This document shows positions 1-5,862 of a stretch of DNA of 9,425 bases, piece by piece. Source of the DNA: an uncultured Clostridia bacterium (GTDB taxonomy: Bacteria; Bacillota; Clostridia; Oscillospirales; Ruminococcaceae); NCBI GenBank assembly GCA_947625455.1, contig CANQOJ010000083.1, forward strand, positions 1-9,425. Reading direction: 5' to 3'. Position 1 is the stretch's first letter, and every line of letters starts with the position of its first letter. Made by a program: the position numbers and the translations under genes. The notes below the pieces were generated by a model. It was not told the origin of the DNA. It saw only the letters and a list, made by a program, of their open reading frames with translations, and did not search any database.

Positions 1-755
1 CCGTGCTTTACAGCTTCGCCCTTTTGCTTCTGCTGTACGGGAGGTGTATTTACCTTTATCTTGCTGCTGTCGATTGCGGGCTTTGCAACAGGCTGTTTAG
101 CGGGACGCGCGGGCTGTTTTCCCTGAGATTGCTGTTTGATGTTATTGTTGTTATTAGCGGGTTTTCCGTTTTGAGGTTTCTGCGCGTCCTTTGCAAACGG
201 CTTCTGCTGATTTCCAACGGGCTTTGAATTTGAGTTTTGACGGTTGTTATTATTTTGCTTATGATTTTCGGAATTATCAGTTTTTTCTTTGCTTACAGCT
301 GAATTTTGTTTGCTGTCGGAATGACTGTTTTGATTTTCGGCAGGCTTTGCTTCGGCTTCCTGCTTTTTCTCAGCGGGCTTTTCCGCAGTTTTTTCTTCAG
401 CTTTTTCCTTAGCTTCGGATTTTTCAGCGGGTTTTGCTTCTGTCTTTGAAACTTCCTCGGTATTTTCTGTTTTCTTGGCAGGCTTTTTCTTTGTTTCCTT
501 TTTCTCTTCAACGGCAGGCTTTGGAGTTTTTATGCTCTTTGTCTGCGCAAAAGCCCCAACAAGGTCTTTTACCTCGTTTGCTCTCGTGAATTTTTCAAGA
601 AGATAGCCTACCTCGTCCGCGCCTATTGCCGACGCAGCCTTTCTCGGTGTTTTAACGGGGAAAACCTCGTCTAAGATTTTAAGAAGTTCAGCTTTGTCTA
701 TACCTAAATCGTTTGCAACCGTCTGAACTTTATATTTTGTTTGTTTACTTGGCAA
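1..755 (-). CDS. infB: Translation initiation factor IF-2, N-terminal part (runs off the window)
   Basis: This is the start of IF-2, the GTPase that delivers initiator tRNA to the ribosome. About 251 codons are present, and the gene continues past position 1. The start is a TTG (755-753) preceded by GGAGG nine bases upstream. No ATG lies in frame between that site and the ylxQ stop. Residues 1-65 look like an IF2_N domain: YKVQTVANDLGIDKAELLK, then a second helical stretch GADEVGYLLEKF. The rest is a low-complexity linker, first Lys/Ala/Glu/Pro-rich (AEKPAEKK-like units), then Asn/Gln-rich with NNNN runs, then Lys/Pro-rich. Such linkers are usual in IF-2 but vary in length. The G domain is not in the window, so identity rests on the N-domain and on position directly after nusA-ylxR-ylxQ, the conserved Bacillota order. 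The gap to ylxQ is 25 nt, so cotranscription is likely. Confidence 0.9.
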   Translation of the reverse strand, partial: MPSKQTKYKVQTVANDLGIDKAELLKILDEVFPVKTPRKAASAIGADEVGYLLEKFTRANEVKDLVGAFAQTKSIKTPKPAVEEKKETKKKPAKKTENTEEVSKTEAKPAEKSEAKEKAEEKTAEKPAEKKQEAEAKPAENQNSHSDSKQNSAVSKEKTDNSENHKQNNNNRQNSNSKPVGNQQKPFAKDAQKPQNGKPANNNNNIKQQSQGKQPARPAKQPVAKPAIDSSKIKVNTPPVQQKQKGEAVKH

Positions 756-780
756 TGTAAATTTCCTCCAAACATCTGGT

Positions 781-1092
781 TTATTGTTCGCTGTTTTTGA
801 TTATATGTTTCGTCACTGCGCCGAAAAGTCCCTCGTCATTTATAAGGAACACTCCCGCGCGTTTGCCCAGGGCATTCTGAGCCTCGTCCATTGTAAAATC
901 GGCTTTTACGACCTGCCGTCCGAATTTCTGGGCGGCGAAGCGCGTTTCCTTTTCTGTTTTCGCCGAAACATCAGAAGCAATTACCGCCCCGCAAAAGCCT
1001 TTTTTCCCAAACTCCCCGCAAACCGCGTCAAACCCCATTACAAGTTTCCCCGCGCGTCTGCAGAGGCAAATTGCTGTCAGAGCGTTATTCAT
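781..1092 (-). CDS. ylxQ: YlxQ-type L7Ae-family RNA-binding protein
   Basis: A 103-residue protein of the L7Ae/L30e/S12e family, whose members bind kink-turn RNA. The family hallmarks visible are an early basic helix followed by RRAGKLVMGFDAV (about residues 12-24), a hydrophobic AVIASDVSA strand (about 36-44), and a C-terminal AGVFLINDEGLF segment. The length matches the single-domain family. The chosen start is ATG at 1092. It overlaps the end of ylxR by 8 nt and has GAGGAG ten bases upstream, inside ylxR. A TTG three codons earlier is too close to that site to be used. Its place between ylxR and infB is the standard nusA-operon position. Its RNA target in these bacteria is not established from the sequence. 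Confidence 0.9.
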   Translation of the reverse strand: MNNALTAICLCRRAGKLVMGFDAVCGEFGKKGFCGAVIASDVSAKTEKETRFAAQKFGRQVVKADFTMDEAQNALGKRAGVFLINDEGLFGAVTKHIIKNSEQ

Positions 1093-1354
1093 CCTTTTCA
1101 ATCTCCTCTAAGATTTTGTTGTAAATCTCCTCGGAAATCTGACATTTCAGCGAGCGCTCAAGCTTTCTGCCCTTTTTCGCTGTTGTAAAGCAGTTCATAT
1201 CCCTGCATAAATACGCGCCCCTGCCGTTCATTTTTCCCGTTTTGTCCAAAACGATTTCACCGCTCGGCGTGCGCACTATTCTCAACGCGCCTTTCTTGCC
1301 TATCATTTCACCGCAGGCAACGCATTTCCGCATAGGAACTTTCTTTTCCGTCAT
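1085..1354 (-). CDS. ylxR: YlxR/RnpM family RNA-binding protein (DUF448)
   Basis: An 89-residue protein of the YlxR (DUF448) family. The signatures are VPMRKCVACGE at the N terminus (residues 7-16) and KMNGRGAYLC in the middle (41-50). In Bacillus subtilis the homologue is described as an RNA-binding modulator of RNase P (RnpM). That role is inferred here by family. Four cysteines are arranged as CxxC (11, 14) and Cx4C (50, 55), which could bind a metal. The start is uncertain. A GTG at 1363 overlaps the nusA stop as GTGA, but the ATG at 1354 has GGAG at a better distance (8 nt) and gives the usual family N terminus, so I prefer it. The gene is translationally coupled to nusA upstream and overlaps ylxQ downstream. 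Confidence 0.93.
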   Translation of the reverse strand: MTEKKVPMRKCVACGEMIGKKGALRIVRTPSGEIVLDKTGKMNGRGAYLCRDMNCFTTAKKGRKLERSLKCQISEEIYNKILEEIEKDE

Positions 1355-1359
1355 ACCGC

Positions 1360-2556
1360 TCACTCCGCTCCGTTATTATCGACGTCTTCCTCCGATTCTT
1401 CAAGCGGCACGGTTTCATAATCTTCGGGTTTCACCGCGCTTTCAGCCTTGATGTCAATTTTAAATCCCGTAAGCTTTGCCGCAAGCCATGCGTTCTGACC
1501 TTTGTTTCCTATGGCAAGCGAAAGCTGATTGTCGGGGACGATAACCTTGCACGACCTCTTTTTCGGGTTGGGGTTTGTGATTATGACCTTTACAACTTCA
1601 GCGGGCTTCAGAGCCTGTTTAATGAACTCCTCCGCGTCGTCGTTGTACAGCACAACGTCCACCTTTTCGCCGTGCGCTTCTTTCGTCACCGCGTTAATTC
1701 TGCTCTTCTGCGGCCCTATGCAGGCGCCGAGTGCGTCAACATTCGGATCATGGCTTAAAACAGCTATCTTGCTTCTGCTTCCCGGCGCGCGGCTTACTTC
1801 CTTTATCTCAACCGTGCCGTCAAATATCTCAGGGCAATTCAGCTCAAACAGGCGCTTTATAAAGCCCTTGTCGGTGCGCGAGATTTTAAGGTCCTTGCTC
1901 TTCTCGCCCTCTTTGTATTCCTTTGAAACTCCCGAAACGTAGACCTTTATTACCTGACCTACCTCAAGCACTTCGCCGGGTATCTGCTCTTTTCTCGGTA
2001 AAATTACCTCGTTCTTGTTAATTTCAAGAGTTGCGTGAAGCGTCTTAGGCTCGACTTTTGTTACTGTTGCGGAAACAATGTCGTTTTCATACTGCCCCCA
2101 GATTTCGCTTAAATGCTGACGCTCGGCATTTGAAAATCCTTGTTTTATCAAATCCTTTGCATTCTTCGCCGCAATTCTCTTGAACAGCTTTGTATCAATC
2201 TTGCACTTAACTCTTGAACCAACTTCAGCATTCGGATCAATCAGCCTTGCCTCTTCGAGAACGATTTCCTTTTCGGGTTCATACAAGGTGTCAACAACCT
2301 CAATAACCTCTTTCAAAACGCTTACGTCAAAAATCTGCTTTTGAATGTCGATATTTACAACGACGTAGTTTTCTTCATCGCCCTCAAAATGCAGAGCTGT
2401 TTTCAAACTTCTTTCAATAGCGTATTTTATCTTTTCAGCCAGAATTTCGCTTGAAATTCCTTTTTCTTTCGCCAGTTCTTCAAGCTGTGCGAAAATTTCG
2501 CGTAATACTTCTTGTTCCTTGTTATCCTCTTCTTTTTCAATTTTTCTTCTAGCCAT
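1360..2556 (-). CDS. nusA: Transcription termination/antitermination factor NusA
   Basis: A 398-residue NusA, which binds RNA polymerase and nascent RNA to modulate pausing and termination. Domains in order are the polymerase-binding N-terminal domain (about 15-150, after a charged extension of some 15 residues), the S1 domain (about 158-228), KH1 (about 235-320) and KH2 (about 320-375), followed by an acidic tail. The length agrees with the short Bacillota form that lacks the C-terminal acidic repeats of Proteobacteria. KH2 keeps its GNKG loop (350-353). KH1 has GPQK (281-284) where GxxG is expected. The start ATG lies 6 nt after the rimP stop and in the same frame as rimP. Its GGAGGT site is inside the last rimP codons, so the two genes look tightly coupled. 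The 3' end overlaps or abuts ylxR. Confidence 0.97.
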   Translation of the reverse strand: MARRKIEKEEDNKEQEVLREIFAQLEELAKEKGISSEILAEKIKYAIERSLKTALHFEGDEENYVVVNIDIQKQIFDVSVLKEVIEVVDTLYEPEKEIVLEEARLIDPNAEVGSRVKCKIDTKLFKRIAAKNAKDLIKQGFSNAERQHLSEIWGQYENDIVSATVTKVEPKTLHATLEINKNEVILPRKEQIPGEVLEVGQVIKVYVSGVSKEYKEGEKSKDLKISRTDKGFIKRLFELNCPEIFDGTVEIKEVSRAPGSRSKIAVLSHDPNVDALGACIGPQKSRINAVTKEAHGEKVDVVLYNDDAEEFIKQALKPAEVVKVIITNPNPKKRSCKVIVPDNQLSLAIGNKGQNAWLAAKLTGFKIDIKAESAVKPEDYETVPLEESEEDVDNNGAE

Positions 2557-2562
2557 TTTCCA

Positions 2563-3069
2563 TTATACCTCCGTTATAATTTCATCACAGTCGTCAAAAT
2601 CGTCATAGTTCATTGACGATATATCCGACAGCAAAAGCCTTATTTCTCCGAAATCTCCCGAAACCTCAACGCTTTCGCCGTCAAAACCTTTAAGCACGCA
2701 TTTTACGTCCTTTTCAGGCAATCCCTCGCACAGCTTATAGGTTTTAAGCCTAATCTTCTTCCCGACAGAATTGTGTATCTGTTCTATGCGCCTTATCGGG
2801 CGTTCAAGTCCCGCGGAGCTGACTTCGAGGTAGTCGATTTTGTCAATAAACGGCTGTTCGTCAATTTTTGCGTTTATCAACCCGTCAATGCTCTCGCAGT
2901 CGCCGATAGAAACACCGCCTGCCTTGTCAATCAGTATCCTCAGATACCAGCTTGCACCCTCTTTTATAAAAACCACATCCCAAAGAGAATAGCCGTGCTC
3001 CTCCACAATAGACCTTACCGCTTTTTCAGTCAGCGCCTCAACCTGATTAAAACCTTTTGCAAAACCCAA
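2563..3069 (-). CDS. rimP: Ribosome maturation factor RimP
   Basis: RimP assists assembly of the 30S subunit. The 168-residue product shows the family pattern: a helical start with VEALTEKAVRSIVEEHGYSL, then VFIKEGASWYLRILIDKAGG (about 30-50), the EVSSAGLERPI motif (about 85-95), and a C-terminal small beta domain. I place the start at the TTG at 3069-3067. A longer frame opens at an ATG at 3084, but that ATG is part of the sequence ATGGGAGGTAGTTTTTTG, whose GGGAGGT is a perfect ribosome site six bases before the TTG, so the ATG itself would lack one. The gene heads the rimP-nusA-ylxR-ylxQ-infB operon. An AT-rich TATAAA at about 3101-3106 could be a -10 element, but I see no good -35, so the promoter is unresolved. 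Confidence 0.93.
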   Translation of the reverse strand: MGFAKGFNQVEALTEKAVRSIVEEHGYSLWDVVFIKEGASWYLRILIDKAGGVSIGDCESIDGLINAKIDEQPFIDKIDYLEVSSAGLERPIRRIEQIHNSVGKKIRLKTYKLCEGLPEKDVKCVLKGFDGESVEVSGDFGEIRLLLSDISSMNYDDFDDCDEIITEV

Positions 3070-3081
3070 AAAACTACCTCC
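3070..3081 (-). promoter_or_regulatory. Ribosome binding site that decides the rimP start
   Basis: GGGAGGT followed by AGTTT(T) sits directly before a TTG codon in the rimP frame. Because this site overlaps the more upstream ATG (3084-3082), translation most plausibly begins at the TTG at 3069. Confidence 0.7.
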
Positions 3082-3132
3082 CATGCTTAAAGATATTTAT
3101 ATGCTCAAAAGCTCGTTTTAGCCATAAACAAG

Positions 3133-3270
3133 CCGTTGTGCGGTTATTGTTGATGTTTGTCGGCTTTACCGCTGTTGTCATCACAGTTGCCGATTTCAAC
3201 AACAAGCGCCGTTGTTGTCTCAATTGCTGACTTCAACAACAAACACCGTTGTTGCCATAAAGTTGCCGAC
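3133..3270. repeat. Degenerate 36-40 bp tandem repeat with CAACAAC/GTTGTTG hairpins
   Basis: On the plus strand, units beginning CCG(C/T)TGTTG start at 3169, 3209 and 3246 (spacing 40 and 37). Each continues into a (G/A)TTGC(C/T)GA core, and the first two then end with TTCAACAACAA. The third is cut off after GTTGCCGAC. A weaker fourth copy begins at 3133. At the unit junctions CAACAAC and GTTGTTG form 7 bp hairpins with 7 nt loops (3197-3217 and 3234-3254). No credible protein is encoded. The array fills most of the gap between the rplA terminator and rimP. Its role is unknown: it could be leader structure of the rimP operon or a decaying repeat. Confidence 0.7.
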
Positions 3271-3307
3271 CAAACAGCCTTAACGCAAAAAATCGCCGAG
3301 CCTTTGT

Positions 3308-3341
3308 AAAAAACCGCCGCTCGGATTGCTCCGAGCGGTGG
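3308..3341 (-). terminator. Strong intrinsic terminator after rplA
   Basis: Read on the minus strand, CCACCGCTCGGA and TCCGAGCGGCGG form a 12-position stem with a single A-C mismatch and a 4-nt GCAA loop, followed directly by six T. It lies 22 nt beyond the rplA stop and closes the rpmG-secE-nusG-rplK-rplA unit. Confidence 0.93.
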
Positions 3342-3363
3342 AAATATGCGCAAAAATCCCCCA

Positions 3364-4056
3364 TCAGACACCGAAACGCAAGGTGTTTACCTTAACGCCA
3401 GGTCCCATGGTTGACGAAACGGTACAGCTCTTGATATACTGACCTTTCATCGCCGCAGGCTTCGCCTTAGCTACAGCCTCCATAAGCGCGTTAAAGTTTT
3501 CGCCGAGCTTTTCCTTGCCGAAAGACGCCTTTCCTATGGGGCAGTGGATTATGTTCGACTTGTCAAGGCGGTACTCAATTTTACCAGCCTTAGCCTCCTG
3601 AACAGCCTTTGCCACATCGGGAGTAACGGTACCAGCCTTGGGGTTAGGCATAAGTCCTCTCGGACCGAGAACTTTACCGAGACGTCCTACAACGCCCATC
3701 ATATCGGGAGTTGCGATAACAACCTCGAAATCCATCCAGCCGCCCTGAATTTTAGCGACAGTTTCATTGTCAGCTATATAGTCTGCGCCCGCAGCCTTTG
3801 CGTCAGCTTCCTTTTCGGGTTTGCAGAATACAAGTGTTCTGATTGTCTTACCTGTTCCGTTGGGAAGAACGACAGCGCCGCGAACCTGCTGGTCAGCGTG
3901 ACGCGAGTCAACACCCAGACGAACGTGTATCTCAACAGTTTCGTCAAACTTAGCCTTTGCGGTCTTGCAAACCAAATCAAGAGCCTCGTCCGACTCGTAA
4001 ATCTTTGCGGAATCTATGAGCTTTGCGCTCTCAACATACTTTTTTCCGTGTTTCAT
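3364..4056 (-). CDS. rplA: 50S ribosomal protein L1
   Basis: A 230-residue L1, the normal family length. L1 forms the mobile stalk at the ribosomal E site and in many bacteria represses its own operon by binding mRNA. Recognisable segments are KHGKKYVESAKLID at the start, ETVEIHVRLGVDSRHADQQV (about 38-57), the GRLGKVLGPRGLMPNPKAGT motif (about 125-144), and the C-terminal TVSSTMGPGVKV. The start is ATG at 4056 with AGGAGG seven bases upstream. A TTG immediately before it would be too close. It follows rplK by 48 nt. It is unusual that rplJ and rplL do not follow: a strong terminator comes instead. Confidence 0.98.
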   Translation of the reverse strand: MKHGKKYVESAKLIDSAKIYESDEALDLVCKTAKAKFDETVEIHVRLGVDSRHADQQVRGAVVLPNGTGKTIRTLVFCKPEKEADAKAAGADYIADNETVAKIQGGWMDFEVVIATPDMMGVVGRLGKVLGPRGLMPNPKAGTVTPDVAKAVQEAKAGKIEYRLDKSNIIHCPIGKASFGKEKLGENFNALMEAVAKAKPAAMKGQYIKSCTVSSTMGPGVKVNTLRFGV

Positions 4057-4104
4057 CAATAATCCTCCTTGTGGTTAAGCGGAATAAATCCTCCCACCTA
4101 ATTT

Positions 4105-4530
4105 TCAGTCAACGACCTCTACGCCCATAGAACGGCAAGTTCCTGCAATCATAGACATTGCCGCTTCAACGTTAGCCGCGTTCAGATCGGGCATCTTCGT
4201 TTCTGCAATTTCCTTAAGCTGAGCCTTGGTTATCTTTGCAACCTTAGTCTTGTTGGGAACACCCGAACCGCTTTCAATCTTGCACGCCTTTTTAATCAGC
4301 ACGCTTGCGGGCGGTGTTTTTGTGATAAACGTAAAGCTTCTGTCAGCGTATACCGTGATAACTACAGGGATAACAAGACCTGCCTGAGCCTTTGTGCGCT
4401 CGTTGAACTCCTTGGTAAACGCCATAATATTAACGCCGTGCTGTCCGAGTGCCGGACCAACTGGCGGAGCCGGCGTAGCTTTGCCGGCGGGAATTTGAAG
4501 TTTAATAAAACCTGTAACCTTTTGTGCCAT
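4105..4530 (-). CDS. rplK: 50S ribosomal protein L11
   Basis: A 141-residue L11, full length. L11 sits at the GTPase-associated centre of the 50S subunit and contacts 23S rRNA and the elongation factors. The N-terminal domain carries KLQIPAGKATPAPPVGPALG (about 10-29), the proline-rich switch region characteristic of the family, followed by HGVNIMAFTKEFN. The C-terminal rRNA-binding domain ends with MIAGTCRSMGVEV. The start ATG has a GGAGGA site. The gene follows nusG by 49 nt and precedes rplA by 48 nt, the standard order. Confidence 0.98.
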   Translation of the reverse strand: MAQKVTGFIKLQIPAGKATPAPPVGPALGQHGVNIMAFTKEFNERTKAQAGLVIPVVITVYADRSFTFITKTPPASVLIKKACKIESGSGVPNKTKVAKITKAQLKEIAETKMPDLNAANVEAAMSMIAGTCRSMGVEVVD

Positions 4531-4579
4531 GACAATTTTCCTCCATAAATTTTTCTGAAAAACGTCCTTGAATTACCGC

Positions 4580-5140
4580 TTACGCTTTTTTAACTGCGGA
4601 AAATTCAATCGTCGCGGGAATAATACCGCCCATCATATTGACGAGATTTACAACAAGCGTCTTGTTTTCCTCGTCAACCTCGGTGACCGTTCCCGTAAAG
4701 TCAACGAAAATACCGCCTGTAATAACGACCTCGTCGCCGACTTTGAATACCGATTGTTCGCTTTCCGATTTGTCGAATCTGCCCCGTTCGAGCGCCATTG
4801 CCTCGCTTTCACTGAGCGGAGTCGGCTTTGATTCGGGACCTACAAATCCCGTAACTCCTCTTGTGTTCCTGCAGATATACCATGTTTCGTTGGTTTCAAC
4901 CATTTTCACGAAAACATAACCGGGATAAACCTTTTCCTCTACCTCATCAGTCTTTTTCTCAATCGCACCGTTTTTGAAAACCTCGCGTTCAACTGTTTTC
5001 TTTACAATCGGAACGGTAACGTCCTCAATAAGATGACCTAAATTACGGTTTTCGACAAGAGTTCTGATGTCGTCGGCAACCTTTTTTTCGTAGCCGGAAT
5101 AGGTATGAAGAATATACCACTTTGCTTCTGAATCAGCCAT
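4580..5140 (-). CDS. nusG: Transcription elongation/antitermination factor NusG
   Basis: A 186-residue NusG, which binds RNA polymerase through its NGN domain and contacts partners through its KOW domain. The NGN domain begins at WYILHTYSGYEKKVADDI (about 8-25) and contains VYPGYVFVKM (about 71-80), NTRGVTGFVG (about 93-102) and a Glu/Ser-rich linker. The KOW domain (about 130-185) starts FKVGDEVVITGG and includes DFTGTVTEVD. The start ATG lies 15 nt after the secE stop. The upstream GGGGGT is a weaker ribosome site than those of its neighbours, so translation may partly depend on secE. Confidence 0.98.
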   Translation of the reverse strand: MADSEAKWYILHTYSGYEKKVADDIRTLVENRNLGHLIEDVTVPIVKKTVEREVFKNGAIEKKTDEVEEKVYPGYVFVKMVETNETWYICRNTRGVTGFVGPESKPTPLSESEAMALERGRFDKSESEQSVFKVGDEVVITGGIFVDFTGTVTEVDEENKTLVVNLVNMMGGIIPATIEFSAVKKA

Positions 5141-5155
5141 ATTTACCCCCGTAAA

Positions 5156-5461
5156 TCATCGAAACAGCAAGTTGTTTAAAAGACCGAAAAGCGAATCCAC
5201 GCCGAATACCAGCACGCCCGCCAACAGGCAAACAATAACGACAACAATCGTATTGCGCGTTGTTTCCTTTGGTCCGGGCCAGACAACCTTTTTGAATTCC
5301 GCTCTTGCGTCCTTGAAAAACTTTATAGGACCTTTTTTGCCCTTTTTGTTTTTATCAGCCTTTTTGGAATTTTTCTTGTCCTCGGTTTTGGCTTTCTTTG
5401 CGGACTTTTCGGTGTTTTCACCCTCCTGAGAGTTTTTCTCAAGCTCTAAATCTTCAGCCAT
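5156..5461 (-). CDS. secE: Preprotein translocase subunit SecE
   Basis: A 101-residue membrane protein that stabilises SecY in the translocon. The first 45 residues or so are a hydrophilic, Lys/Glu-rich extension. Then comes the conserved amphipathic helix and hinge KFFKDARAEFKKVVWPGPKE (about 47-66) and one transmembrane segment (NTIVVVIVCLLAGVLVFGVD, about 70-89). This is the single-span form typical of Gram-positive bacteria, with a longer than usual N terminus. The start ATG has GGGGAGGA upstream and lies 17 nt after rpmG. A longer frame starting inside rpmG was rejected because it lacks a comparable site and overlaps rpmG. Confidence 0.96.
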   Translation of the reverse strand: MAEDLELEKNSQEGENTEKSAKKAKTEDKKNSKKADKNKKGKKGPIKFFKDARAEFKKVVWPGPKETTRNTIVVVIVCLLAGVLVFGVDSLFGLLNNLLFR

Positions 5462-5478
5462 AAAAAATCCTCCCCGCG

Positions 5479-5628
5479 TTACTTTGTTTCTTTGTGAAGG
5501 GTGTGTTTCTTGCAAAATCTGCAGTACTTCGTCATTTCGAGCCTATCAGGATCATTCTTCTTGTTCTTCATGGTGTTGTAATTGCGCTGTTTGCACTCTG
5601 TACACGCCAATGTAATTTTTACTCTCAC
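5479..5628 (-). CDS. rpmG: 50S ribosomal protein L33, zinc-binding form
   Basis: A 49-residue L33 with two CxxC pairs, CTEC (residues 9-12) and CRFC (36-39), so it is the zinc-containing version rather than the cysteine-free paralogue used under zinc shortage. The middle KQRNYNTMKNKNDPDRLEM is typical of the family. The start is GTG, with AGGAGGT seven bases upstream. It is the first gene of the rpmG-secE-nusG-rplK-rplA unit, as in many Bacillota. A leader of about 170 nt precedes it. No zinc-responsive operator was recognised. Confidence 0.97.
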   Translation of the reverse strand: MRVKITLACTECKQRNYNTMKNKKNDPDRLEMTKYCRFCKKHTLHKETK

Positions 5629-5800
5629 TTTCGGCACCTCCTAATTTTTTCTAAGCCTGTTAAGCTTTCTGCCTCCCTCGCGCGCTTTCCGCACAGCAAT
5701 GGGCTTGCATAAAGCGCCGCGCCTGCCTTTCAGACGCGTTGTTTTTTGGGGAATAACTCCCGCGTTAAAAACGCGCAAAAAAATATACCCCATTCGAGGT
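5629..5800 (-). promoter_or_regulatory. Structured 5' leader of the rpmG operon
   Basis: Between the predicted transcription start (about 5800) and the rpmG start are about 170 nt with no credible gene. It holds a perfect CGCGTT/AACGCG hairpin with a 3 nt loop (5761-5775). Further down is a larger stem, GCGCTTT (5717-5711) with AAAGCGC (5688-5682), extended by 3 bp across a bulged C and carrying a nested GCAA/TTGC stem. Neither is followed by a T-run, so they are not simple terminators. I recognise no known riboswitch or ribosomal-protein leader family. Confidence 0.5.
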
Positions 5801-5806
5801 ATATTT
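5777..5806 (-). terminator. Intrinsic terminator of the lipoprotein gene
   Basis: On the minus strand AAATATACC and GGTATATTT form a 9 bp stem with an 8 nt loop, continuing into a T-run of seven. It lies 56 nt past the lipoprotein stop. The stem is AT-rich, so strength is probably moderate. It overlaps the expected start site of the rpmG promoter. Confidence 0.7.
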
Positions 5807-5835
5807 ATTTTACCACATTATTTACAATTTGTCAA
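5807..5835 (-). promoter_or_regulatory. SigA-type promoter of rpmG-secE-nusG-rplKA
   Basis: TTGACA (5835-5830), a 17 bp spacer and TAAAAT (5812-5807), with a TGG just before the -10 (extended -10). This is a near-consensus housekeeping promoter. Initiation is expected near 5800, inside the first arm of the hairpin at 5777-5806. Confidence 0.85.
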
Positions 5836-5862
5836 GCACTTTTTTGAAATTTTTTCAACTTT

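Noticed and set aside
3133..3270. A possible small CRISPR array.
   Set aside because: The units are contiguous and degenerate, without unique spacers between identical repeats, and no cas gene is present.
3144..3371. A minus-strand frame of 75 codons between rplA and rimP.
   Set aside because: It runs through the rplA terminator and the tandem repeats, starts inside the rplA 3' end, and its product has no protein-like pattern.
5156..5515. A longer SecE beginning inside rpmG.
   Set aside because: The extra residues are out-of-frame rpmG sequence, and a strong GGAGGA site directly precedes the ATG at 5461.
5660..5710. A 16-codon frame in the rpmG leader that could be a leader peptide.
   Set aside because: It has no ribosome site, its start lies in the loop of a predicted stem, and there is no regulatory codon run beyond two adjacent Cys.
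5629..5776. A tRNA gene, since tRNA-Trp often lies near rpmG-secE-nusG.
   Set aside because: No T-loop GTTCRANNC motif or 7 bp acceptor pairing with the proper spacing is visible on either strand.
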